A DNA stretch of 26,055 nucleotides, taken from positions 1-26,055 of the forward strand of contig DCHT01000048.1 of assembly GCA_002314885.1 (NCBI GenBank), read 5' to 3'. The DNA comes from Bacteroidales bacterium UBA1745 (GTDB lineage: Bacteria; Bacteroidota; Bacteroidia; Bacteroidales; UBA932). Made by a program: the position numbers and the translations under genes. The notes beneath the pieces are model-generated. The model made no database searches. It saw only the letters and a program-made list of their open reading frames with translations, and had not been told where the DNA came from. Below, piece by piece: positions 8,012 to 16,335 of the stretch (its first letter is position 1; each line of letters starts with the position of its first letter).

Positions 8012-11000
8012 CTAGAATTTAAGTTCAACTCCGAAGGTGTAGGTCTTCACTAGCGGATAGTTGCTGGCGAAGGAACCGGTGGTGACTCCGTCAGTACCGC
8101 TGGAATACTGGTTCTCAGGGTCGTAGCCCTGATAGTAGTTCGTGATAGTGAAGAGGTTGGTCGCATTTGCGAAGAACATCACGTTGCCAAGCTTCGCCTT
8201 CTTCACTATTTCCTTAGGAAGAGAATAGCTGAGCTGGAGGTTCTTCAGACGGCAGTAGGCCGCGTTGCCCATCCAGTAGGTGGAAACCTTGGTGTTGAGC
8301 GTGTTGTCCTGGCCATAGCTCATCCTCGGGAACTTGCCGTCCGGAGTCTCAGGGGTCCAGCGGTCGAGATGTTCCTTGCGGAAGGTACCGCCCTGCTGAC
8401 AAGGCTGGGTGTAATAGCCGCTCAGATAAGCGTCAGCCTTGCCCACGCCCTGGAACTGGGCCGTAAGGTTGAGTCCCTTCCAGCCTGCGCTGAGGGTGAG
8501 ACCGTAGGTATAGCGAGGAATGGCGCTGCCGATGATCATCTTGTCGTTGTCATCGATCTTTCCGTCAGGGATAGGGTTGCCGTTTTCGTCGAATGCACCT
8601 GCGATGTCCTTATAAACGAGGTCGCCCGGCTTGGATTCGATGTTGTACTGAGGGCAGTTGGTATTCATCCAGTCGGCCTGCTCCTGGGTACGTATCATAC
8701 CGAGGCACTTGAGGCCGTAGAGGGAGTTGATGGAAGAACCCTCCTGGTTGCGGATGACGCCGCTGGTGCCGGAAGTTCCCTTCATATCGATGATCTTGTT
8801 ATATACGTCGGAAAGGTTCGCATCCACGCCCCAGTTGAAATCGCCCATACTGTCGTGGTAACCTACAGCCACTTCCCAACCGATGTTGCGAACGACGCCG
8901 GCATTCTGGTAAGGTGCGCCGAGGCCTATGGACTGAGGTATGTCGAGTTCCATAAGGATGCCGTAGGTGGTCTTGTAGTACCAGTCCGCGGTCAGGGTCA
9001 GTTTGTTCCAAAGAGCCGCGTCCACGCCTATGTCATACATCTCTGAAGTCTCCCAGGTGATGTTCTCGTTGGCCAGGGTATTCAGGCCCACGATAGGATA
9101 GAGTGTGCTGCCCGCATAGATGGAACTGATGGTGAGAGTCTGGATGGTAGGATAGTAGTCGGAGCCAATGTTCTGGTTGCCGAGCTGTCCGTATGAGCCA
9201 CGCACTTTGAGTTCGGTGAGGGTGTTCTTGATGCTCTGCATCCAAGGTTCCTCAGTCACTCTCCAGGCTGCGGAGAATGAAGGGAAGATGCCCCAGCGAT
9301 GTCCCTTTGCGAAGCGTGAGGAACCGTCGAAGCGGATATTGGCCTCGAGGAGGTAACGCTCCTTGAAGTTGTAGTTCACGCGTCCGAAGTATGAGAGGAG
9401 GGCCCACTGATAACGGCCACCGGATGCGCTCTGGAACTCATTTGCAGCACCTGCGCTGAGCACGTCGTACTCCGGATATGCGAATTCCTGACGGTAACCT
9501 GAGAGGGTCTTCTCGTTCATAGTCTCATAGGATGTACCGAGAAGTGCCTTCAGTTCGTGATTGCCGAACTTCTTGTTGGCAGTGGCAGTGAACTGATAGT
9601 TGCCGTAGTAGGTCTGGTTGCTGGACTCGGTGAGTTTGGAATACTCCGCATTGGAAGCAGTTGAAACAGTGCCGTATGCGTCGGAGTAATATGTCACGAG
9701 GTTCACGAAGTTGTGAGTGTTGTTCATCACGAAGCGAGGAGCCACGGTACCCTCGAGAGTGAGCCATTTGAAAGGCTCCCAGGTGAGGGCCATTGCACCG
9801 CTGAGGTTGATAGCATCGCGCTTGATGTTGCCGCCCTCGCCAGCCTCTATCATAGGCAGTATATTGACCGTACCGCCCGTGAACGCAGCATAATGTCCGT
9901 CAGACCACTGAGCGAGCATCAGCGGGTCGCGCGCATTCATAAAGTTGAACACGCCGCTCTGGTTTTGGATCTGGTTGCGATGGCCGTAGGAAGCGGAAAG
10001 GTCGAAGCGGAAATGCACGTTGTGGCGCAGTTCCACGTTCATATTGTTGCGGATGTTGTAGCGGGTGTAGTCCGTGTTGGCGATGATACCCTGCTGGTTG
10101 AGATAGCCCACTGAAGTCATCATCCTGACCTTGTCGCTGCTGGCCGTGAGGACGAGATTGTGGTTGTGCATCACACCGTTGCCGTTGAGCAGGCGGGACT
10201 GCCAGTCTGTGATTGGGTACCTGTCCGGGTCGAGATAGTTGTTCTCGCGATAGTGCTGGATGTACTCGTCAGTGTATATGGACACGCCGCCGTCGTTCTC
10301 GCTGGCCTCGCGCGCCAGTGTCATATATTCCTCGGCATTCACCAGTTCAGGAAGCGCAGTAGGAGTCTGAACGCCCACATAGCCTCGGTAGGTGATGGCC
10401 GTCTTGCCCTTCGAACCACGCTTGGTGGTGATGAGGATGACGCCGTTCGCAGCACGGGAACCGTAGATTGCGGATGAAGCCGCGTCCTTGAGGACGGAAA
10501 TCTTGTCGATCTGGGTCGCATCCACGGAGTTCAGGTCGCCCTGGATGCCGTCGATGAGCACGAGAGGAGACGCACTGGAGCCGCCGAAGGTACCTATACC
10601 ACGGATTCGTATCGTACCGCCGTCAGCACCAGGAGCACCGCCTGCAGTAGTCACGGTGACACCAGCCATTGCGCCCTGCAGGGCCGTGGAGGCCTGCACG
10701 ATAGGCTTATTCTCCATTTCAGCCGCACCCATTGTGGCAACTGAACCGGTCAGGTTGACCTTCTTCTGAGTGCCGTAGCCGACTACGACCGTCTCCTCGA
10801 GCATAAGGCTGCTCTCGAGGGTCACGTCGATGACTGCCCTGCCTCCGACGGAGACTTCCTTGTCATTGCATCCAATGTAGGAATATACCAGGACGGCATC
10901 GTCTGCAACCTCTATGGAGTAACGGCCGTCCAGATCCGTGATCACACCGTTCACGGTGCCGCGGATAAGCACACCCGCACCCATCAGAGGCTCTCCGTTG

Positions 11001-11374
11001 GAATCCCTGACGGTACCGGTGACTGTCAGAGCCTTCGGCCTTGCCGCCGGTTCAGCAACCTGAGCAGGCTGAGCCTGACGGCGGCTGACGGAGATCATCT
11101 GTCCGTTGACCTTCCATTCCACGTCCTGTCCCGCAAAAATCTGCGAGAGGACCTGATCCAGGGACGCCTCATCCGCCGCAACGCTTACCCTGCGGTTCAG
11201 ATCGAGCCCCTCGGAATTCAGGCTGAACGAGTAATGGGACTCTTTGTTGAGAGTCTTCATCGCTTCCTGCACCGTGACATTGTCCACGTGCAGACTCGCC
11301 TTCTGCGCAAAGGCAGGAAGACCTGTCAGCAGCACGGCAAGCGTCAGAAGCAACAATCTCGTGATTCTGTTCAT
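8012..11374 (-). CDS. SusC/RagA-family TonB-dependent outer-membrane transporter with STN signalling domain
   Basis: The 1120-residue protein has a Sec signal peptide (AFAQ, cleavage near residue 24). An STN domain (about 25-97) is followed by a carboxypeptidase-regulatory-like beta domain (about 115-188; GTVRDSNGEPLMGAGVLI), a SusC-type motif LEETVVVGYGTQKK (192-205), a plug (about 205-330, including ISVLKDAASSAIYGSRAANG) and a 22-strand barrel ending in an aromatic-rich C-terminus (FGVELKF). It imports a bulky substrate across the outer membrane using TonB energy. The STN domain marks it as a signal-transducing transporter that contacts a FecR anti-sigma factor in the periplasm, and the FecR gene is 7 nt upstream. 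It pairs with the SusD downstream. Confidence 0.97.
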   Translation of the reverse strand: MNRITRLLLLTLAVLLTGLPAFAQKASLHVDNVTVQEAMKTLNKESHYSFSLNSEGLDLNRRVSVAADEASLDQVLSQIFAGQDVEWKVNGQMISVSRRQAQPAQVAEPAARPKALTVTGTVRDSNGEPLMGAGVLIRGTVNGVITDLDGRYSIEVADDAVLVYSYIGCNDKEVSVGGRAVIDVTLESSLMLEETVVVGYGTQKKVNLTGSVATMGAAEMENKPIVQASTALQGAMAGVTVTTAGGAPGADGGTIRIRGIGTFGGSSASPLVLIDGIQGDLNSVDATQIDKISVLKDAASSAIYGSRAANGVILITTKRGSKGKTAITYRGYVGVQTPTALPELVNAEEYMTLAREASENDGGVSIYTDEYIQHYRENNYLDPDRYPITDWQSRLLNGNGVMHNHNLVLTASSDKVRMMTSVGYLNQQGIIANTDYTRYNIRNNMNVELRHNVHFRFDLSASYGHRNQIQNQSGVFNFMNARDPLMLAQWSDGHYAAFTGGTVNILPMIEAGEGGNIKRDAINLSGAMALTWEPFKWLTLEGTVAPRFVMNNTHNFVNLVTYYSDAYGTVSTASNAEYSKLTESSNQTYYGNYQFTATANKKFGNHELKALLGTSYETMNEKTLSGYRQEFAYPEYDVLSAGAANEFQSASGGRYQWALLSYFGRVNYNFKERYLLEANIRFDGSSRFAKGHRWGIFPSFSAAWRVTEEPWMQSIKNTLTELKVRGSYGQLGNQNIGSDYYPTIQTLTISSIYAGSTLYPIVGLNTLANENITWETSEMYDIGVDAALWNKLTLTADWYYKTTYGILMELDIPQSIGLGAPYQNAGVVRNIGWEVAVGYHDSMGDFNWGVDANLSDVYNKIIDMKGTSGTSGVIRNQEGSSINSLYGLKCLGMIRTQEQADWMNTNCPQYNIESKPGDLVYKDIAGAFDENGNPIPDGKIDDNDKMIIGSAIPRYTYGLTLSAGWKGLNLTAQFQGVGKADAYLSGYYTQPCQQGGTFRKEHLDRWTPETPDGKFPRMSYGQDNTLNTKVSTYWMGNAAYCRLKNLQLSYSLPKEIVKKAKLGNVMFFANATNLFTITNYYQGYDPENQYSSGTDGVTTGSFASNYPLVKTYTFGVELKF

Positions 11375-11381
11375 ATTGTGG

Positions 11382-12263
11382 TTATTTTGTTGTGATTATT
11401 ATCAGTTCATCGCCCTGGCGCGTCATCTTCATCCCATCTGCACAGAGGGCATCAAGTATATCGTCGAGGCTCTCCCCGTTCGTGAAATAGGAGAAGAATC
11501 GTCTGTTCGCCAGTTTCTCGCCGACGATGGCAATCCTCACGCCGAATACCTTCTCGAGCTCGCAGGCGATCTCACTGAGGGGTTCATTGTTGAATCTCAG
11601 GGCATTCACGTCGTCAGGACCATAATCGGCAGAGTCAAAGCCGCAGAGTTCATAGTCCCCGCCCTTGCGGCTGTAGCGAACCATATCCCCAGGAGTGAGG
11701 ACCACGTCGCGGCTGTTGTCGGAAAGGGCCATCGTGACGGCTCCCTCAAGGAGACAGAGTTCCACCTGATCGGCATCTGTCCAGGACTTGAAGTTGAACT
11801 TGGTGCCATAGACCTTCACCTCCACGTCCCCGCTGTGGATCACGAACGGATGACGGGGGTCCTTGCTGACCTCAGCGAACACCTGCCCGTCGAGGAAGAT
11901 GCGACGCTGCTTGCCGCGGAAAGTCTGAGGATAGATGACGGATGTACCTGAACCAAGAGTGAGGACGGTGCCGTCGGAAAGGGCCAGGGTCTGCTGTCCG
12001 CATTCAGGGACAGTCAGCTGGAGATATTCCACTGGACGGCTGTTACGGAACATAATGCCGCTGGCAACGGCCAGAGGAAGCGCAATGGCGGCTGCCACCA
12101 GGGCAACCCGACGCCATACGCGTACTTTTCTCTCGGTTTTATGGGAAGTGAATCCAAGGGTGCGATGGACGGCTTCCAGATCCTGCTCTACGAGGGCATC
12201 GTCGGATGCGGCTGAATCAAAAACAGCCTCGCAGAGGGAATAGTTATCGAAATCGGGGGTCAT
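11382..12263 (-). CDS. FecR-family anti-sigma factor
   Basis: The 293-residue inner-membrane protein starts at ATG 12263 (MTPDFDNYSL); an upstream TTG would add 9 residues. The cytoplasmic N-terminal segment (1-50) should hold the ECF sigma factor. A single transmembrane helix (about 52-71, RVALVAAAIALPLAV) is followed by the periplasmic FecR domain (about 85-195: LALSDGTVLTLGSGTSVIYP, DGQVFAEVSKDPRHPF, VYGTKFNF) and a C-terminal DUF4974-type domain (FNNEPLSEIACELEKVFGV...LDDILDAL), which resembles an STN-like fold. It would sense occupancy of the SusC through the transporter's STN domain and release the sigma factor. It sits between the sigma gene (74-nt gap with a hairpin) and the SusC gene (7-nt gap). 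Confidence 0.95.
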   Translation of the reverse strand: MTPDFDNYSLCEAVFDSAASDDALVEQDLEAVHRTLGFTSHKTERKVRVWRRVALVAAAIALPLAVASGIMFRNSRPVEYLQLTVPECGQQTLALSDGTVLTLGSGTSVIYPQTFRGKQRRIFLDGQVFAEVSKDPRHPFVIHSGDVEVKVYGTKFNFKSWTDADQVELCLLEGAVTMALSDNSRDVVLTPGDMVRYSRKGGDYELCGFDSADYGPDDVNALRFNNEPLSEIACELEKVFGVRIAIVGEKLANRRFFSYFTNGESLDDILDALCADGMKMTRQGDELIIITTK

Positions 12264-12295
12264 ATCACTAGTGTTACATATAATATACAATGAAG

Positions 12296-12321
12296 CCGGC
12301 CCGATTGCGTAATCGAGCCGG
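12296..12321 (-). other. Hairpin in the sigma-FecR intergenic gap
   Basis: The arms 12296-12306 and 12311-12321 pair over 11 bp with one G-U position in the leftward transcript and a 4-nt loop (ACGC). The A-run at 12325-12330 lies on the promoter side of the hairpin in that transcript, so it is not a normal intrinsic terminator in either direction. It may set the ratio of sigma factor to anti-sigma factor by mRNA processing or stability. This is inference. Confidence 0.5.
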
Positions 12322-12337
12322 TATAAAAAACAGATAT

Positions 12338-12862
12338 TTACGACAGATTCTGACGAAGGTCCTTCAGGGCCAGTTCTATGTGTTTGTCCACAGTGCGGCG
12401 GGAGATGCCCAGCTCGGCAGCAATGGAATCGGAGTCCCTTCCCTCTTCGCGGCTCATAAGGTATACTCTGCGTCTGACAGGAGGCATCGCTTCCACGATT
12501 TCATTGATTCTTTTGCTGGTGTCATTGAGACGCAACTCCCTGGAAGTATTGTCCGTAGCAGGTTCAGGTACAGAGTCAAGAGCCGAGAAGCTGACCGTGT
12601 GTCTGCCCTTGAGCACATTGATGGAAGCGTTGCGTATCGAAGTGATGATCAGAGCCTTGACGGAACGCTCCTCATCCAGTTTGTCCCTGCCGGTCCATAG
12701 GCGTACAAACACATCCTGAGCTACGTCCCTGGCCATTTCCTGATCGTGCAGGAGCGCCGATGCAAGAGCCAGCGCCTGCTTGTAATAGCGGCGGAACAAA
12801 ACATCAAAGGCCCCGATGTCATCGGAGCCTTTGATTCTTTTTATGAGCTCGTGGTCAGTCAT
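12338..12862 (-). CDS. ECF RNA polymerase sigma factor (Bacteroidetes SusCD-linked type)
   Basis: The 174-residue protein is a two-domain sigma-70 of the extracytoplasmic-function class. Sigma region 2 spans about 19-65 (FDVLFRRYYKQALALASALL, then ARDVAQDVFVRLW, the core-binding helix), and region 4 about 120-174 (MPPVRRRVYLMSREEGRDSDSIAAELGISRRTVDKHIELALKDLR), a clear helix-turn-helix that reads the -35 element. Length is typical. With FecR and STN-SusC downstream it forms the usual outer-membrane-to-cytoplasm signalling cassette, probably activating the SusCD operon. Its ATG is only 18 nt after the M16 peptidase stop, so it may be expressed by read-through from that gene; no TAnnTTTG element is visible in the gap. 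Confidence 0.96.
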   Translation of the reverse strand: MTDHELIKRIKGSDDIGAFDVLFRRYYKQALALASALLHDQEMARDVAQDVFVRLWTGRDKLDEERSVKALIITSIRNASINVLKGRHTVSFSALDSVPEPATDNTSRELRLNDTSKRINEIVEAMPPVRRRVYLMSREEGRDSDSIAAELGISRRTVDKHIELALKDLRQNLS

Positions 12863-12880
12863 CGACCACTAAGATAGCAA

Positions 12881-15670
12881 TTATTCCTGAGGTCCCATCT
12901 CGATTTCGATGAAATTGCCCTGAGCAAGGACAGCCTTCACGAATTCTGCGACCTGCTCCTTGGTGAGGGAGTTCACGATTGCCTCGGTCTCAACATCCTT
13001 GTTGTAGCCGAACTCATAGTAGTCGTTCAGGACGCCCATCCAGTAGCCGTTGTTGATACGGTTCTGAGGGATGTTGTTCTTGAAGTACTCCACGGTGCGG
13101 GTGAAGAATTCGTCTGAAGGGCCTTCCTCTGCGAGTTCCTTCACGCCCTTGATAGCAATTGCCTCGAGGGAAGCGGCCTGAGCCACGTTGGTGTCGAAGT
13201 AAACCTGGATGAGACAGCCTTCGTATGGACGCTCGGTGAAGTTACCGGAAACTGATGCACCATAGGTACCGCCTTCCTCCTCGCGGAGAGTGTCAGTGTA
13301 CTTCATATTGAGAATGTAGGTAGTCGCACGGAGGAGCACCTTGTTCTCGATGGTAGCAGGGAGTTCTGCTGAGTAAAGCTGGAGTACGCTGGCCTTAGGA
13401 GTAGTCATAGGAGTAGTGAAGTGGTCGGAGAACTCACCCTTGCGGATGCGGACGCCGTCGTCCTTCCACTGAGCAGCCTTCTTGCCCTTAGGGAGAGAGC
13501 CGATGTACTTCTCGATGAGCGGCTTGAGAGTCTCCATCTCAACGTTGCCGACTACATACACGGTAGCGCCTGCAACATCCTTGAAGAGTCTTCTGTAAAC
13601 CTTCTCGAGGGTCTCGAGGTTTGCCTTGTCCAGAACTTCACGGGAGATTGTGAAGCGGCGAGGGTTGTCGCTGTAGAGATCTGTAGGGATCCTCTTCTGG
13701 AGCTGGAACATAGGGTTGGAGTCCAGGTTAGGAAGCACAGCCTCGATCTGGTTGATGCCCACCTGATACTCATCTGCGTCGAAGCGAGGCATCACGAAGT
13801 TCATATAGAGGAGCTGGAGAGCGGTCTCGAGGTCCTTAGGAGTTGAAGAAGCGGAGATGCCGTGGCTGGTAGCGTCGATCCAAGGGTTGGAGCTTGCGAC
13901 CTTGCCTGCGAGAACCTTGCTGAGTTCAGTGCTGCTGAACTGGCCGAGACCTGAGTTGTTGAGATAAACTGCCCATACGTTGTCGTCGAATGAGTAGAGT
14001 TCCTCGTCGGAGATGAGGGACTCACCGCCTGGGAGTTCGAGACGGATGCTTACCTCGTCCTTCTTGTACTCGGTAGGGAGCACTACGACCTTCACGCCGT
14101 TCTTGAGAGTCCACTCGGTGGCACCGGCTATGGTAGCGGCGCTCTTCTTCACCTTGGAGCCCTTGAGGGCCTTGGTGTTGAGGAGTTCCACATTGCTCTC
14201 CTCCACTGCAGGGGCCTCAACCTCGGCGGCGCGGGAAGCGAGGACGATGTCCAGGAGCTGCTGCTCGCTTGGATGCTCGACTGATGCAGGACCGGTGAGT
14301 ACTACAACCATATTCTCGTCAGTGAAGTACTGGCACATAATCTGGTTCACAACCTGCTCGTTGATCTGTGCGAAGATCATCTTTGCGAGCTCGTACCTGG
14401 TCTCAGGAGCGAGATAAGGACGGTTGTTGAAGAAGTTCTGGATCAGCGGCTGGATGAAAGAAGGGTTCTTGCGGCTGTCAGCACCCTGTACGGCTTTCTC
14501 ATAAGAGGAGAGGACCTTGTCCTTTGCCCTCTGGAGTTCGGCAGCGGTCACACCATATCTCTTGGTGCGCTCAATCTCTGTCATAAAGGCTGAGAATGCC
14601 TCGAGGTCCTGTCCGTTCTTGAAGGATACGCTTGCAAACATAGCGTCACAGGTCTCGATGAGAGGGCCCTTGCCTATGGATGCACCGAGGAACGGAGCGT
14701 CAGGCTTGGAAGTGATGTCGTTGAAGCGCTCGTCCATAACGAGTGCGAAGAGGTTGTTCACCTGGTTCATCACGAACACCTGGTCAGTATTGTTGTACTG
14801 CTCAGGGATGGCAGGATGCCTCCAGAGCACGGTGATGCTGTTGCTGGTGTTCTCAGGGTCAGTGATCACGCCGATTACAGGTTCAGCGTTGTCAGGGATG
14901 ATGATAGGATCCATCTCCTTAGGGTCCACTGCTGCAGGGATATCGGCGAAGAGGGCCTTGATCTTGGCTTCGATCTGATCCACGTCGATGTCACCGACTA
15001 CGATCACGGCCTGCTTGTCAGGACGGTACCAGGTCTGGTAGAAGTCAAGAAGCCTTTCCTGAGGGAAGGTCTTGAGGTTCTCCTCAGAACCGATGATGTT
15101 GGTGGTTGCGTACTTGGTGTCGCCATAGTAATAAGGAGCGGTCTGCTCGAACATCCTCCACTGAGCGGTGTTGCGGGTGCGCTTCTCCTCGAGGATGACT
15201 CCCCTCTCAGCCTCGATCTCGTCAACCTCGCAGAGCACGAAGTGAGAATAGTCGTGCATAACGAGGAGACAGGTGTCGATGATGCCCTCGCGCACTACAG
15301 GCACGTTGTTGAGCATATACTGAGTAGTCTCCACTCCGGTAGAGGCGTTGATGTTGGCACCGAAGGCACAGCCAATGCTCTGAAGATACTCGAGCATCTG
15401 CTTGCCAGGGAGGTTCTTGAGGCCGTTGAAGCACATATGCTCCAGGAAGTGGGCAAGACCGTCCTGGCCAGGACCCTCGTTGAGAGCACCGGCGTTGGTG
15501 GCAAGATAGAACTCGCACCTCTCGGCTGGCTTGTCGTTGTGACGGATATAATAGGTAAGGCCGTTGTCGAGTTTACCGACTTTCACGGCTGGGTCGTTCG
15601 GCAGAACCTGCTGAGCGGACATTGTGACTGCAGCTGCGAGAGCTGCCACTAAAACAAGAATTCGTTTCAT
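12881..15670 (-). CDS. Exported M16-family zinc metallopeptidase (two-repeat pitrilysin/insulinase type)
   Basis: The 929-residue protein has a Sec signal peptide (MKRILVLVAALAAAVTMSAQ) and is probably periplasmic. The inverted zinc motif HFLEH (H74, E77, H78) is followed 81 residues after H74 by E155 in EAERGVILEEKR, the third zinc ligand, so the N-terminal M16 domain should be active. The protein continues with an inactive M16C-like domain and a second pair of M16-like domains (from about residue 520, WTLKNGVKVVVLPTEYKKDEV), with a C-terminal R/Y-type substrate-binding segment (YTDTLREEEGGTYGASVSGNF) typical of the family. Length fits the 900-950 aa Bacteroidales group. It degrades peptides in a closed chamber. 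It lies 18 nt upstream of the sigma factor gene; whether it belongs to that locus is unclear. Confidence 0.95.
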   Translation of the reverse strand: MKRILVLVAALAAAVTMSAQQVLPNDPAVKVGKLDNGLTYYIRHNDKPAERCEFYLATNAGALNEGPGQDGLAHFLEHMCFNGLKNLPGKQMLEYLQSIGCAFGANINASTGVETTQYMLNNVPVVREGIIDTCLLVMHDYSHFVLCEVDEIEAERGVILEEKRTRNTAQWRMFEQTAPYYYGDTKYATTNIIGSEENLKTFPQERLLDFYQTWYRPDKQAVIVVGDIDVDQIEAKIKALFADIPAAVDPKEMDPIIIPDNAEPVIGVITDPENTSNSITVLWRHPAIPEQYNNTDQVFVMNQVNNLFALVMDERFNDITSKPDAPFLGASIGKGPLIETCDAMFASVSFKNGQDLEAFSAFMTEIERTKRYGVTAAELQRAKDKVLSSYEKAVQGADSRKNPSFIQPLIQNFFNNRPYLAPETRYELAKMIFAQINEQVVNQIMCQYFTDENMVVVLTGPASVEHPSEQQLLDIVLASRAAEVEAPAVEESNVELLNTKALKGSKVKKSAATIAGATEWTLKNGVKVVVLPTEYKKDEVSIRLELPGGESLISDEELYSFDDNVWAVYLNNSGLGQFSSTELSKVLAGKVASSNPWIDATSHGISASSTPKDLETALQLLYMNFVMPRFDADEYQVGINQIEAVLPNLDSNPMFQLQKRIPTDLYSDNPRRFTISREVLDKANLETLEKVYRRLFKDVAGATVYVVGNVEMETLKPLIEKYIGSLPKGKKAAQWKDDGVRIRKGEFSDHFTTPMTTPKASVLQLYSAELPATIENKVLLRATTYILNMKYTDTLREEEGGTYGASVSGNFTERPYEGCLIQVYFDTNVAQAASLEAIAIKGVKELAEEGPSDEFFTRTVEYFKNNIPQNRINNGYWMGVLNDYYEFGYNKDVETEAIVNSLTKEQVAEFVKAVLAQGNFIEIEMGPQE

Positions 15671-15764
15671 AGATATATGATTTCAAATATTTTCTTTGTC
15701 CATTAGACGCAGTTGTCGCGCCTTTACTACAAAAACAGACTACGAATTTAAGAAAAATACGCAA

Positions 15765-15798
15765 TTTGCGCCGTAGGCATAAAAAATTCTTATCTTTG
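15765..15798 (+). promoter_or_regulatory. Bacteroidetes-type promoter for the LysR-like gene
   Basis: The -7 element TATCTTTG at 15791-15798 matches TAnnTTTG, with a TTTG at 15765-15768 as a possible -33 element (22-nt spacing, slightly long). The predicted 5' leader is about 22-25 nt before ATG 15828. I found no equally good element for the divergent M16 gene in the same 157-nt gap. Confidence 0.6.
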
Positions 15799-15827
15799 GA
15801 TAACAATTTCAATACCAATATCCGACT

Positions 15828-16334
15828 ATGCTTGACGACACCAGACTGCGTATCTTCCTCGTGGCAGCCCAGACGGGCAACTTCACCCAAACGGCGAAGG
15901 CAATGCGCATAACCCAGCCTGCAGTTAGTCAGAACATATCCGACATAGAGAAAACCTACGGTATAAAACTCTTCGAAAGGAACCGTGGGGCGGCGATACT
16001 GACGCGCGAGGGAGAAGTGTTCAAGAACTACGCAGAAAGCATAACGAATATTTATGACGAATTGGAATATCTCTTCCGCAACTTCAAGGAATTCGATTCC
16101 ATACGCGAAGTCAGGCTCTGCAGCGACGAGGCTTCTATGCCTTGGGTGACCACAGTACTGATGCCTTACATATATAAGGTATGCCCGGACGCCACGGTCT
16201 GCATCAGCCGTTCCTCCGCAGTTGCCTCCGACCTGAAGATACAAAGCAAAGACGGCCTCCGCTCCATAGAAGCATCGGCCGCCTTTGAGAATTCTGCCTT
16301 GTATTCCCTTCTCCGAACTGTCTTCGGAGAATAG
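15828..16334 (+). CDS. Short LysR-type transcriptional regulator lacking most of the effector domain
   Basis: The 168-residue protein has a full LysR winged helix-turn-helix at about 4-63 (LRIFLVAAQTGNFTQTAKAM, ITQPAVSQNISDIEKTYGIKLFERNRGAAILTREG) and the linker helix to about 90. The effector-binding region starts normally (REVRLCSDEASMPWVTTVLMPYIYKVCPDATV) but stops after about 75 residues, whereas family members are about 290-310 aa. No continuation was found in another frame: the next sequence is the oppositely oriented esterase gene, whose stop is 1 nt away. It could be a stable short form that dimerises through the linker helix, or a decayed gene still in frame. A hairpin overlaps the last codons. 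It is divergent from the M16 gene. The start follows a good -7 element. Confidence 0.85.
   Translation: MLDDTRLRIFLVAAQTGNFTQTAKAMRITQPAVSQNISDIEKTYGIKLFERNRGAAILTREGEVFKNYAESITNIYDELEYLFRNFKEFDSIREVRLCSDEASMPWVTTVLMPYIYKVCPDATVCISRSSAVASDLKIQSKDGLRSIEASAAFENSALYSLLRTVFGE
16309..16331. other. Hairpin over the 3' end of the LysR-like gene at a convergent junction
   Basis: The arms TTCTCCGAA (16309-16317) and TTCGGAGAA (16323-16331) form a perfect 9-bp stem with a 5-nt loop, ending just before the TAG stop at 16332. The genes on either side end 1 nt apart, so this is the only structure available to stop either transcript. It lacks a T-run on both sides, so intrinsic termination is doubtful; it may stabilise 3' ends. 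Confidence 0.5.
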
Positions 16335-16335
16335 A

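Noticed and set aside
8005..8028. TTG start adding eight residues to SusD
   Set aside because: It would overlap the SusC stop and break the normal lipoprotein leader that begins MKKTYIY at 8004.
12264..12290. TTG start adding nine residues to FecR
   Set aside because: ATG at 12263 gives a normal FecR N-terminus; the extra residues have no family support.
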